Assembly (NCBI RefSeq): GCF_004193775.1
Contig: NC_041003.1
Location: 24,172,685-24,236,684, forward strand
DNA length: 64,000 nucleotides
Direction: 5' to 3'
Source of the DNA: Glycine soja
Taxonomy: Eukaryota; Streptophyta; Magnoliopsida; Fabales; Fabaceae
In this document: piece by piece, positions 22,351 to 33,498 of the stretch
Position numbering within the stretch: the stretch's first letter is position 1
Layout of the letters: each line of letters starts with the position of its first letter
Program-made: the position numbers and the translations under genes
The notes under the pieces: generated by a model
What the model was told of the DNA's origin: nothing
The model's database searches: none
The model's input: only the letters and a program-made list of their open reading frames with translations

Positions 22351-22356
22351 CATGTT

Positions 22357-22400
22357 AGCTCGCCTGGGCGAGCAACCCCTGCATTCAAAATATAAAAACG
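22357..22400 (+). promoter_or_regulatory. Candidate internal promoter of the accessory ORF
   Basis: AGCTCGCCTGGGCGAGC at 22357-22373 is followed 18 bp later by TATAAAAACG at 22391. This spacing and the palindrome match the LTR core promoters of the Ogre-like elements. The accessory-ORF start codon is about 1.2 kb downstream, after a predicted leader intron. Confidence 0.6.
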
Positions 22401-22545
22401 AGGGACGGGAGCGTTTTTGCATCCAAAAACTCCCCCCCCCCTCATTCAAAAGAGAGAACTTACGAAGGCTTGTGGTTCTTGCTCCCTCAGGCCACTTTTG
22501 GTTGCCTTTTGCTTTCATTTTTGGTGTTATTGTTCACTCCAACAA

Positions 22546-23586
22546 GTAAGTATTCAATCCTTGATATTTTCAGCTTCCCATTGGTATATTTTCTTCATCT
22601 TTTGGTGCTCCAAATTGTGAGAATGGCTTATATTTGTGGGGCAGTTTTGGTTTGTTTTTATGCTTGATTTTTTGGAGTTGAGGATTTGATTGAGAAGGCC
22701 TTAGGCCTATGCTGTATTCTGAAGCAATGGGGCATGCCACATTGTCCCCATCCTCTTGCAATTTATGTCCAAACATGCGCTCACCAAGTGCTCGGTGAAA
22801 TGCCCCAATGATGTATGAATATGATTTTGTAAAATTGGGAGAGTGGGACTGTTTCTTATATGTAGGTACGGCATAGGAGATTCAAAATAGGTACCCAAAT
22901 GCAATTCCGAGCTTAGGAACCCAAACTTGTAGCTTCAATGCAAGGAAACATGCTTATGGCTAGGAATCCAAAATTTGGTTTTAGAATTAGAAAAAACATG
23001 AAAATTAGGACTTGCTTGTGAGAGTTTTTGCTCGAGTTTGGGCTGCCCCATGTTTGATACTTTACATAGAGGTAGCGTGGAAAAAGCCTTGCAATAGTAT
23101 GTATACGTAGGTAAATATAAGGAGCATGAAATTCCTAGCAAAGTGTGAATGATTGTCTTCCAAAATGAATATATGATAACACGGAATTCCCTTTTGAATG
23201 CAAGTGTGTGCATAATGTAAATAGCTTGCCAATATGAATAAATGTGAATGAAACAGTAAAAAAATTTGTATGATATATATTTCAAACATATGTAGGTAGT
23301 TTGTAAATAGCAAATGTTTAGGATATAAATTAGGTGTAAAGTTTGACGCAACACTTTGAGCATGAAAGTGTGTTTTCTTTTTTCATAATGTATATAGCTG
23401 TATGGCAATTAGAATATGTTTGATGCTCTTGTATGTTGACATGAGTAATAGGATGTTTTCTACACATGCGCGTGTGCATAAATGGGTTACATGAGTTTGG
23501 TCTAAATCGGGGGGGTTAGCACGACATTTTTGCGTTAAGATAAGCATTATCTTGTAAAACTAACTTCTAAATGTTTGTTCTCGCAG
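22546..23586 (+). other. Predicted 5'-leader intron (about 1.04 kb)
   Basis: A strong donor (AACAAGTAAGT, GT at 22546) and an acceptor (TTGTTCTCGCAG, ending 23586) flank AT-rich non-coding DNA, and the ATG at 23590 follows at once. The other copy has a weaker donor-like site near 35305. This is sequence-only evidence. Confidence 0.55.
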
Positions 23587-23589
23587 GAA

Positions 23590-24837
23590 ATGGCCCCGAG
23601 GAAACTTGCCTCAAAGAGATCCAGGAAGGATAAAGCGGCCGAAGGAACTAGTTCCACTCCCGAGTATGATAGTCACTGCTTTAGGAGCGCTGAACACCAG
23701 CAGCGCTTCGAGGCCATCAAGGGATGGTCATTTCTCCGGGAGCGACGCGTCCAGCTCAGGGACGATGAGTATACCGATTTCCAGGAGGGCATAGTTCGCC
23801 GGCGGTGGGCATCACTAGTTACCTCCATGGCCAAGTTTGATCCAGACATAGTCCTCGAATTTTATGCCCATGCTTGGCCTACGGAGGAAGGCGTGCGAGA
23901 TATGAGGTCTTGGGTAAGGGGTCAGTGGATCCTGTTTGATGCAGATGCTATCGGCCAGCTCCTGGGATATCCTTTAGTGCTGGAAGAGGGTCAGGAGTGC
24001 GAGTATGGCCAGAGGAGGAACCGGTCCGATGGGTTCGATGAGGAGGCCATCGCCTAGTTGCTATGTATACCGGGGCAAGATTTTGCCCGGACTGCTACTG
24101 GGAGACGGGTGCGGATCATGCGCAACAACATGACCACCCTGACTCAGATCTAGATGACTTTGCTGCTCAGCAACATCCAACCCAGCGATCATAATTCCGA
24201 CCTCCCCCTGCCGAAGTGTCAGTTGGTGTATGCCATCCTGACACGGATGAGCATTCACGTGGCTCAGTTAATTGTTGATGCCATCTATATATTTGCAGGT
24301 ATGGCACCTACCAGGCACCCTCTGGACCCGGATAAGTCCAACAGGGCCCTGGGATTTCCCGCCTTGATCACAGGACTCTGCCAATCGCTCGAAGTCCCTG
24401 TCGCACCTAGCAAGGTGATTCGGCCACCCATCACTTGAGCTTTTATTGAGAAGTATTGCACGCAGAGACAGGTCCAGGGCGATGCTCCGTAGGCCGTAGA
24501 CGCGCCGCCGCCTCATCGGGCCGGTCCAGCCGAATTGTTTGATACGGAGCAGTATTTGTGGCATTTGGTTCGCCAGCAGGCGGCCAACCACCGGGCTCAT
24601 GTACAGACTTATGATTGTCTTTACCAGATGAACCTCAGCCTGCAGAGCCAGGGTTTTACTTCTTTTCCGTGCCCTACTCCGGACCAGTTCAGGGCAGAGG
24701 TCGCATGGCCTGGAGATTGGCCTGAGGCCCGGGCAGGAGAGGCACCAGCAGAGGCTCCCGACGAGGCAAATGAGGCCCGCGAGGACAAGGAGATGACCGA
24801 TTTACTTGATTTCTTAGGAGGAAGCGGGGCCACATGA
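23590..24837 (+). pseudogene. Accessory ORF 3' of pol, plant-transposon-protein family (four nonsense codons)
   Basis: One frame of 416 codons runs from ATG 23590 to TGA 24837. It is unbroken by frameshifts but carries four internal stops (24055 TAG, about 24151 TAG, about 24436 TGA, about 24490 TAG). The N-terminus is basic and Ser-rich (MAPRKLASKRSRKDKAAEG). The middle holds a conserved block with RRRWASLV, WVRGQW, MTLLLSN and RALGFPALITGL. The C-terminus is acidic, with QEL-type helices replaced by a DEANEAREDKEMTDLLDFL end. This resembles the family annotated as putative plant transposon protein; its function is unknown. Relatives are at 13063, 36135-40344 and, in a copia element, 55174-56310. 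Position downstream of pol with its own promoter suggests a separately expressed protein. I give family membership from memory of its style, not from a search. Confidence 0.75.
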
Positions 24838-25060
24838 TTGGGAGATCCCTTGATCCATATTTCTTTTTTGTTTCCATTTGTTTTTTCTGTTTACATATCA
24901 TCTTATTTTTGTTTAACTAAGGGACTAACATTTGTTACATGTTTTGACTTTTGTTTAGTACATACATATCGTTTGAGTTGTTACGTCGGTACTTGTTTCA
25001 TTGTTGTCAATAGAGTTTGTTGAAATTCCAAAACCGTGTAGAGTTTTTCATTTAGGAACG
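24838..25060 (+). other. 3' flank of the accessory ORF
   Basis: It is T-rich and aligns loosely with 40345-40640 (shared GAAATTCCA...). No gene is seen. Confidence 0.5.
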
Positions 25061-25310
25061 TCGTTCTAAAAATAAAATGAACCAAAAATCCTAATAAATA
25101 CTTAGTATTTTCATTTTGTGTGTTTAATAATCATTTTCTCTCAATTTCAGGTTATTTAGGCAAGCTTTGGAAAAGGTTGTTTTCACCTTCTCGCTAAGCC
25201 AAGCTGCTGGCTTAGCGAGCATCCGCTAAGCGCAACACTCCTGGGCTAAGCCCGAGGAAGAATTCAGAAGAAGATGAGCTGTACAGGTTCGCTAAGCACA
25301 CCGCTTCATC
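25061..25310 (+). mobile_element. Fragment of another LTR retrotransposon with GCTAAGC motifs
   Basis: It contains CTCGCTAAGCCAAGC...GGCTTAGCGAGC (inverted repeat) and several further GCTAAGC copies, a motif style I recall from soybean Athila-like elements. There is no coding sequence. Both edges are abrupt losses of similarity and are approximate. Confidence 0.5.
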
Positions 25311-26308
25311 TCTTTAAGAACAAGAACAAGAAATTTGAACCATAGAAAATCAAATCTAGCTCCTATAGCAAGTTTAATCGGTGGAAACTCTAAAGAATCA
25401 TGTTAAAAACATTTAGCATAAGACATGTGAGGAGATACATGGAGAAAAATGAAGAAACAACAATGGAAGAGAAGGTAAAGCAAAAAAATGAATGGAGGTT
25501 TAAGGAGCACTTACTTGAAGCTCTTATGCTCTGATTACCACTTGACGGAAGCTTGCTTGTGAAGCTTCTATGGAGGCTGGATCTTTGAGCTTCAATGAGG
25601 TCTTTCAATGGTGATTTTCCACCATGGAGATGCAGCGGAAGACAAAGGAGAAGAGGTGAGGGGAGGCGCCATCCACTAGGGAATATGCCATGGAAGAAGG
25701 AGCTTCACCACAAAGAATGTGCCTTGGATAAGAAGCTTGAAGAGGATGTTTTAATGGAGGAAAATAAAGAGAGAAGGGGGGAGCATGAAATTGAAGGAAT
25801 AAAAGAGGGAGAGAAGTGGAACTTTGAAGTGTATCTCATAAGACTTTCATTCATTAAAGTTACAACAAGTGTTACTCATGCTTCTATTTATAGACTAAGT
25901 AGCTTCCTTGAGAAGCTAGAGCTTAGCTACACACACCCCTCTAATAACTAAGCTCACCTCCTTGAGAAGCTTCCTTGAGAAGATTCCTAAAGAAGCTAGA
26001 GCTTAGCTACACTCATCTCTCTAATAGCTAAACTCACCTCCTTGAGATGAGAAGCTAGAGCTTAGCTATACACCCCCATTCCAAAAATACATGAAAATAC
26101 AAAAAAAAAGTCCCTACTACAAAGACTACTCAAAATATCCTGAAATACCAGGCTAAAACCCTATACTACTAGAATGGCCAAAATACAAGGCCCAAAAGAG
26201 GAAAAAACCTAATCTAATATTTACAAAGAAGAGTGGATTCTTTAGCAGCTCTAGCCCAATCCTCTTGGAGTCTTCTATCCAATACCCTTGGGGGGTAGGA
26301 TTGCATCA
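25311..26308 (-). mobile_element. Truncated copia element, minus strand: LTR plus short internal stub
   Basis: GCTCTGATTACCA at 25528-25540 is the reverse complement of an initiator-Met-type PBS with one extra base. TGACGGAAGC at 25543 starts an LTR of about 766 bp that ends GCATCA at 26308. Internal DNA continues leftward only to about 25311. The LTR has three diverged repeats of CTCACCTCCTTGAGA...GCTAGAGCTTAGCTACAC. The open frame at 25595-25951 lies inside the LTR and I do not call it. Confidence 0.7.
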
Positions 26309-27405
26309 GAAATCATGATATTGTTTTGCTCCGATGTGTGGACGCTAATGAAGCTGAGCGAATGCTCATGGAGGTACATGAAGGGTCCTTTGGGATGCAT
26401 GCTAATGGGCATGTCATGGCCAAAAAGATTCTAAGGGCAGGCTATTACTGGCTCACCATGGAAAGTGACTATTGCATTCATGTGAGAAAATGCCACAAGT
26501 GCCAGGATTTCAGGGACAATGTCAATGCTCCACCCATGCCTTTGAACGTATTGGCAGCACCCTGGCCCTTCTCTATGTGGGGAATAGATGTGATCGGAGC
26601 CATTGAGCCCAGGGCTTTGAACGGACATCGCTTCATCTTGGTTGTGATCAACTACTTCACCAAATGGGTTGAAGCTGCTTCATACTCCAGTGTGATGAGG
26701 AGCGTGGTGGTTAGATTCGTCAAGAAGGAGATAATCTATCGGTATGGGTTGCCCAAGAAAATTATCACGGACAATGCCACCAACTTGAATAACAAGATTA
26801 TGAAGGAAATGTGTGAGGATTTCAAGATCCAACACCATAATTCCATGCCTTACAGGCCCAAGATGAATGGGGCGGTGGAGGCGGCCAACAAGAACATCAA
26901 GAAGATGACGGTGTCATACAAAGATTAGCACGAGATGCTCCCTTTCACACTTCATGGTTACCGAACCTCAGTGCGCACATCAACTGGGGCAACTCCATTT
27001 TCGTTGGTGTACAGAATGGAAGTCGTACTACCATTTGAAGTAGAGGTCCCCTCTATAAGGATTTTGGCAGTGTCCGGGTTGAAATAATCGAAGTGGGCCC
27101 AAGCGCATTTTGATCAGCTCAATCTTATAGAAGGTAAGAGATTGACAGCTATGAGCCATAGGCGCTTGTATCAAAGATGGGTGAAGAATGTTTTCGACAA
27201 GAAGGTACGTCCGTGCAAGTTCAACGAAGGGGATCTTGTCTTGAAGAAAGTATCTCAGGCCCAAAAAGACAATAGGGGGAAGTGGGCTCCAAACTACGAA
27301 GGACCTTTCATCATGAAGAAAACATTTTCAGGAGGAGCACCGGTGCTTGCCAGCATGGACGATGAAGAGTTACCTTCACCCGTGAACACCAATATCGTCA
27401 AATGA
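26309..27405 (+). pseudogene. pol: pol: integrase, 5'-truncated
   Basis: The frame starts just before the HHCC zinc domain (HANGHVMAKKILRAGYYW...CHKCQ). It keeps the three catalytic residues: Asp in GIDVIGAIEP, Asp in ITDNATNL and Glu in MNGAVEAANK. A TAG follows at 26926-26928, and a TAA is near 27085. The C-terminal GKWAPNYEGPF segment is open at 27142-27405, ending with VNTNIVK and TGA. The RT part is missing because the copy is truncated on the left. It is uninterrupted where 20797-20993 carries an insertion. Confidence 0.85.
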
Positions 27406-28200
27406 TATTATGCTTACCACTTGGGGCAGTTGGGGAGTCAATACATGATTGTACTCTAAGGCTCCCCAAAGTTTTCCCATCTTTTGTAAACTTTGGTTGC
27501 AACATTTAATAAACATCGAATTGATGGTTTGCTTTTCGACCCTTGTGTTGTGTCTTTTATTGCTTTAGAATACATACTCTCACTTTAAATCTCGAGCCAT
27601 CCGGCTCAAATCTATGGGAGTGCCGCCAAGCATTTAAATAAAATTGAACATAATAAACATTTGTTTAAATCATTTCACTTGAACTGCCTAATCATGAGCC
27701 TGCATGCATATGCATTTTTTCATCCTGTGAGTCGGAGGATAAGCAAAGGCTTGGTCAATACCATGCCAAATTCAAGGCAAAGATAAACAAGGTAAGTGGT
27801 AGTGTAGTCATATTTTACTGCGTAGTGCCATTTCCTGTATTCAAAGACTCAGGGGTAGGTACGAGCAGGTGCTAGGCCCGTGATCAACAGATCATCGTCC
27901 CGCGTCCAGCTCAAGACATTAAAGAAGCACTACTAGGAGGCAGCCTAATACCTTTAAAGTTTCTGCTTGTTGTTTATTCATCTATTTTCCTTAAGTCATA
28001 GTTGAATATGCCTAGTTTGTTCGTAATCCTAGGAATTAAAATAAACAAGTGCAAACCCGTAGGTTAGTCAAATTTTGCAAAGAATTCTTGCAAAAAAATG
28101 TGCAGAGTTAGCTCGCCTGGGCGAGCTGGCTCACCTGGGCAAGCACCCTCTGCATGAAAACAAAAAAAAAGGGGCAAGGGTGAAGCTTCATTCACCCCAA
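27406..28200 (+). other. 3' region with palindrome pair of the second Tat copy
   Basis: It aligns with 21662-22400. AGCTCGCCTGGGCGAGCT lies at 28110-28127, with a degenerate second copy directly after. The TATA box of the related copy is replaced by an A-run (about 28160-28170), so this promoter is probably dead. The last bases, CCCAA (28196-28200), are the Sirevirus target duplication. Confidence 0.6.
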
Positions 28201-29856
28201 TGTAGAAGCAAGCTTAATGATGAACAAGATTGATTCAAAGAAGTTTTGATGATAACAAAGGTGATGATAAAAAGCTCAAAGGTCAAGAACACTTCATGAT
28301 AACAAAGATGATGATCTCAAGAATCAAAGAATGAGTTCAAGATTGAATCAAGAACACTTCAAGGTTCCAGAGGAAATTTGATTTCAAAAATCAAGAATCA
28401 AGTTTCAAGATTCAAGAATCAAGAGAAGACTTAATCAAGATAAGTATGAAATTTTTTTTTTCAAAAACTGAGTAGCACATGAATTTTTCTCAAAACTTTT
28501 TTACCAAAGACTTTTTACTCATTGGTAATCGATTACGAGTAGCAGAATGGTTTTCAAAAAGCTTTCAACTAAATTTACAACATTCCAATTGATTTCAAAA
28601 TGTTGTAATCGATTACAATGTTTTGGTAATCGATTACCAGTGTGCTTGAACGTTAAAATTCAAATTCAAATGTGAAGAGTCACGTCCTTTCACAAAAAAG
28701 CTTTGTGTAATCGATTACACTGATTTGGTAATCAATTACCAGTGATAGTTTCTGAACAAATCAAAAGATGAAACTCTTCAAATAGTTTTTGACTTTTTCA
28801 AATTGGTTTTAAGTTTTTCTAAAGGTCATAACTCTTCTAATGGTTCTCTTGACCAGACATGAAGAGTCTATAAAAACAATGCTTTGTTTTGCATTTCATA
28901 CATCTATCTTTTCCAATTCTTTCTTTACACAAGCAATTTTTCCACATTCATTTCTGAGTATCTTTGAACTTCTTCTTCTTCTTCCTTTTGCCAAAAGCTT
29001 TCCAAAGTTTTCTGGTTTTCCAAACCTTGAAAACTTGTGCTATTCATTCTTTTCATCCCTTCTCCCTTTGCCAAAAAGAATTCGCCAAGGACTAAATGCC
29101 TGAAATCTTTTTGTGTCTCTTTTCTCCCTTTTCCAAAAGAACAAAGGACTAACTGCCTGAATTCTTTTGTGTCTCCCATCTCCCTTGTCAAAGAATTCCA
29201 AACGACACAGTCTGAGAATTCTTTTGATTCTTCCCTTTCCCATATACAAAAGATTTCCAAAGACTAACTGTCTGTGAATTTTTTTGTATCCCCATTCACA
29301 AACTTTCAAAGGTTTAACCGCCTGAAAACTTTTTCTTAACATATTGGAGGGTACATCCTTTGTGGTACAAGTAGAGGGTACATCTACTTGGGTTTGACTG
29401 AGAACAAGAGAGGGTACATCTACTTGGGTTTGACTGAGAACAAGAGAGGGTACATCTCTTGTGGATCAGTTCTAGTGGAGGGTACATCCACTAGGTTGTT
29501 TAAAGAGAACAAGGGAGGGTACATCCCTTGTGGATCTTTGCTTGTAAAAGGATTTTTACAAGGTTGGAAAAGAAATCTCAAGGACCGTAGGTCGCTTGGG
29601 GACTAGTTGTAGGCACGGGTTGTTGCCGAACCAGTATAAAAACTCTTGTGTGTTTGTCTCCTTCTTCCCTACTCTTTTAATTTCCGCTGTGCATTTTAAT
29701 TCCCGCTTTTACTTTTGGTTAAGTTTCTTTCCTACTCTTTATTTACTTAACAACATAGTAAAAGCCTTAGACGAGTAAATTTTTAATTAGTAAAGGTTTA
29801 GAAATAATTAATTCAACCCCCCCTTCTTAATTATTCTGAGGCCGATTGATCCAACA
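28201..29856 (+). repeat. 5' LTR of the gag-deleted Sirevirus (1656 bp)
   Basis: It has four TAATCGATTA palindromes between about 28530 and 28740, and TATAAAAAC at about 28869. A GGGTACATC repeat region runs from about 29347 to 29530 and includes an extra copy of a roughly 36-bp unit not present in the 3' LTR. Open frames within are not conserved proteins. Confidence 0.92.
28530..28878 (+). promoter_or_regulatory. LTR promoter region with TAATCGATTA palindromes and TATA box
   Basis: Four TAATCGATTA copies and one TAATCAATTA variant lie 130-340 bp upstream of GTCTATAAAAAC (28866-28877). The 3' LTR repeats this with five copies (33860-34110) and TATA at 34232. Confidence 0.6.
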
Positions 29857-29858
29857 AG

Positions 29859-29870
29859 TGGTATCAGAGC
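29859..29870 (+). other. Primer binding site, initiator-Met type
   Basis: TGGTATCAGAGC lies two bases after the LTR end. It is the standard site for initiator methionine tRNA in plant retroelements. Confidence 0.95.
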
Positions 29871-29906
29871 TGGTTTCTTGTAGAAATTCTAACCACTTTA
29901 AGATTA

Positions 29907-32900
29907 ATGGCCTCTCTAGATTCTTTGTTTTTCAAAAGTATTTTCAGGAATAGGTTATTCCAAGATCATGATGAAGACCAAGTCAACTTGTGTCTTATGA
30001 CAAAATCTGATGAGAACAACAAAGAAGATTCTGTAAGGAAGAAGTGGTACATAGACAATGGATGTTCCAAGCACATGACGGGAGATGTATCCAAATTCAC
30101 AACAATTTCCCCCAAGAAAAGTGGACACGTTACTTATGGCGACAACAACAAAGGCAAAATTATTGGAGTCGGTAAAATAGGTACGAGTTCTTCTACTCCT
30201 ATTGAAAATGTGTTGCTTGTAGAAGGTTTGAAGCATAGCTTATTAAGTGTTAGTCAATTATGTGATAGAGGATATAAAGTATCTTTTGATTCTGAAAAAT
30301 ATGTTATTAAGCATGAGCATGACAAAGATATTGAACATATAAGTTTTAGAGAAAATAATGTTTACATGATTGATTTAAAACAAAAATCTGAAAATGATAG
30401 ATGCTTTTTAAGTAAAGATTGTGATCCATGGTTATGGCATAAGAGAATTGCTCATATTAACATGGATCATCTAAATAGATTAATTTCAAAATATCTAGTT
30501 ATTGGTTTGCCTAAATTAAAATTTGAAAAAGATAAGTTATGTGATGCATGCCAAAAAGGAAAACACAAAAGTATATTTTAAATCTAAAAATGTTGTTTCC
30601 ACCACTCAACCATTGCAATTATTACACATGGATTTGTTTGGACCATCTAGGGTCATGAGTTTTGGTGGGAGTTACTATGCATTAGTAATTGTTGATGACT
30701 ATTCTAGGTATACTTGGACTTTATTTCTTAATCATAAAAATGATGCATTTCATGCATTTAGAAGACTTGCCAAAGTCATTCAAAATAAAAAGAATCTCAA
30801 AATTATCTCCATCAGAAGTGATCATGGAGGTGAGTTTGAAAATAATGATTTTGAAATGTTTTGTGATGAATATGGCATAGAACACAACTTTTCTGCACCT
30901 AGGACACCCCAACAAAATGGAGTAGTAGAAAGGAAAAATAGAGCCCTAGAAGAAATTGCTAGAACTCTTTTAAATGGCACACCTCTTCCAAAATATTTTT
31001 GGGCTGAATCAGTAAACACCGCATGTTATATTATGAATAGAGCCTTAATAAGACCCATTCTTAAGAAAACCCCATATGAAATTTTTAACAATAGAAAACC
31101 AAACATTGCTCATTTACATGTTTTTGGATGTAAATGTTTTGTTCTAAACAATGGTAAAGAAAGCCTAGGAAAGTTTGATGCTAAGGAAGATGAGGGTATC
31201 TTCCTTGGATATTCCTTACATAGCAAAGCATTTAGAATATACAATAAAAGAACCATGACAATTGAGGAATCTATACAAGTTACTTTTGATGAAACTAATA
31301 TTACCTTCCCGAGAAAGGAGTTTCTTGATGATTTTGCAAATACTTTGGAAAATACTCAAAATGAAGAAAGAAATCTAAAAAGAAAGAGAGATGATGAAGA
31401 CAAGGATGATCAAGATAACACAGCACAACAAAATGATAATCTTCCCAAAGAATGGAAAACTTCAAGAAATCATCCTCTTGACAACATCATCGGTGATATC
31501 TCTAAAGGGGTAACAACTAGACACTCTCTTAAAGATTAATGCAATAATATGGCATTGGTTTCATTAATAGAACCTAAAAACTTTAAGGAAGCTATTATAG
31601 ATTACCATTGGATAGTAGCTATGTAAGAAGAATTAAATCAATTAGAAAGAAATGATGTATGAGAATTAGTAGAAAAACCTTCAGATTATCCAATCATAGG
31701 AACTAAGTGGGTATTTAGAAATAAATTGGATGAAAATGGTATAGTAATTTGGAATAAAGCTAGACTTGTAGCAAAAGGATATAACCAAGAAGAAGGTATA
31801 GACTATGAAGAAACTTTTGCACCTGTAGCTAGATTAGAAGCCATTAGGATGCTATTAGCATATGCATCTATTATGAATTTCAAACTATATCAAATGGATG
31901 TCAAGAGTGCTTTCTTAAATGGTCTAATTCAGGAGGAAGTATATGTGGAACAACCTCCTGGGTTTGAAGACTCACAAAAACTAGACCATGCCTATAGATT
32001 AAAGAAGGCACTTTATGGCTTAAAACAAGCACCTAGGGCTTGGTATGAAAGATTAAGTAAATTCCTATTAGAAAAGAATTTTACTAGAGGGAAAGTAGAT
32101 ACCACCTTATTCATAAAAAGGAAGGATAATGATATCTTGTTGGTACAAATTTATGTTGATGATATAATTTTTGGATCTACTAATGAATCTTTGTGCAAGG
32201 AGCTTTCTATTGATATGCAAAGTGAGTTTGAGATGTCCATGATGGGTGAGTTAAATTACTTTCTTGGACTACAAATCAAACAAACAAATGATGGGATCTT
32301 TGTCAATCAAGCAAAGTATTGCAAAGATCTCATTAAGAGATTTGGAATGGAAAACTCAAAACACTTGGCTACTCCTATGAATACAAGTTGTTATCTTGAC
32401 AAAGATGAATCCGGTCAACCTGTTGATCCAAAACAATACAGAGGTATGATTGGATCTCTACTTTACTTATCTGCAAGTAGGCCAGATATTATGTTTAGTG
32501 TATGCATGTGTGCAAGATTTCAATCAAATCCAAAGTTTTCACATTTAATGGTAGTAAAAAGAATCATGAGATATCTATTAGGAAAATTTAATTTAGGATT
32601 ATGGTACCCTAAGAATTCTTTATGCAATCTAGTAGGATACGCAGATTCAGATGTTGCTGGATCAAAAACAGATAGGAAAAGTACTAGTGGCACATCTCAA
32701 TTCAAAGGGTCTGCTTTTGTTTCTTGGAATAGCAAGAAACAAAATAGTGTAGCATTATCCACAGCAGAAGCAGAATATATTTCTGCTAGTAGTTGTTGTG
32801 CACAAATTCTGTGGATGAAACAACAACTATCTGATTATGGAATAGTATTAGATCGCATTCCCATAAAATGTGATAACAAAAGTGCCATAAACATATCTAA

Positions 32901-33108
32901 AAATCCAGTTCTTCACTCTTGAACCAAGCATATAGAAATTAGGCATCATTTTATTAGAGATCATGTTCTAAAAGGTTATGTTGTTTTAGAATTTGTAGAT
33001 ACTAAAAATCAACTTGCAGACATTTTTACAAAACCACTAAGTAAAGATACCTTCTACAACATTCGAAGAGAATTAGGACTACTAGATGTTAGTGACTTAT
33101 CCAAATAA
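29907..33108 (+). pseudogene. pol: Fused gag stub and pol (protease, integrase, RT, RNase H)
   Basis: It starts with a Gag-like MASLDSLF and jumps after about 25 codons to the Gag end (NLCLMTKSDE), so capsid and zinc-knuckle parts are deleted. The protease site reads WYIDNGCSKHM, that is D-N-G where the family has D-S/T-G. The pre-integrase HH..CC region (about 30440-30570) ends in a frameshift near 30563. The integrase core is at about 30600-31050 (HMDLFGPSR, GGEFEN, NGVVERKNR). RT runs from about 31680, with YVDD at about 32152-32163, and RNase H from about 32630 ([16 protein letters not shown]). Nonsense codons occur at 31537, 31626, about 31660 and 32920; several look like C-to-T or G-to-A changes. 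It ends SKDTFYN...DLSK with TAA at 33106. It cannot produce a working polyprotein. Confidence 0.9.
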
Positions 33109-33498
33109 TTTATATTATTATGATATTTGAACAATTTACTATTTCTTTATTTGCTTGGTATGTTTGAACAAATATTAATTATGTTATTTGACTATGTGAT
33201 TTTTATATATTTGATCTATTCATGGTTTGGTTTATATTTTCCATGAATGTTGTATGGATGCTTATTTGTATTTGTATGCTTTAAACTTGTTACACACTTT
33301 GGCTTTTTGTTGATGCCAAAGGGGGAGAGAAATAGGGATTAAATCAAGAACTCACATGAGTAATCAACTTAATTTTAAGAGAAGCATAAATTCAAAAACT
33401 AAGGGGGAGAATGGAAATTTATGTGAGTGATCGACTAGGAAAAAGTGTGTGTGTGTGTTTCTTGATTTCAGAAGTTGTCATCATCAAAAAGGGGGAGA
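33109..33498 (+). other. Post-pol non-coding region with three polypurine tracts
   Basis: GCCAAAGGGGGAGAG near 33316, CTAAGGGGGAGAATGG near 33398 and AAAAAGGGGGAGAT directly before the 3' LTR (33485-33498). Repeated purine tracts of this kind are a described Sirevirus signature. No accessory ORF is present. Confidence 0.8.

Larger units (their letters stand above)
19999..25060 (+). mobile_element. Ogre/Tat element, right part: integrase, 3' region and accessory ORF
   Basis: This continues the element left at 2285. It begins with the second ATACC copy, completes pol, then has about 690 bp of 3' sequence, an internal promoter, a leader with a predicted intron and the accessory ORF. No 3' LTR is recognised before sequence identity is lost near 25060, so the right end is truncated or displaced. 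Confidence 0.75.
26309..28200 (+). mobile_element. Second Ogre/Tat copy, first segment (integrase and 3' region)
   Basis: It begins in mid-protein directly after the copia LTR and is cut at 28200 by the Sirevirus insertion. It continues at 35184. It is related to but clearly diverged from 20340-22350. Confidence 0.8.

Noticed and set aside
25595..25951. 118-codon open frame
   Set aside because: It lies inside a copia LTR and has no homology or conserved start.
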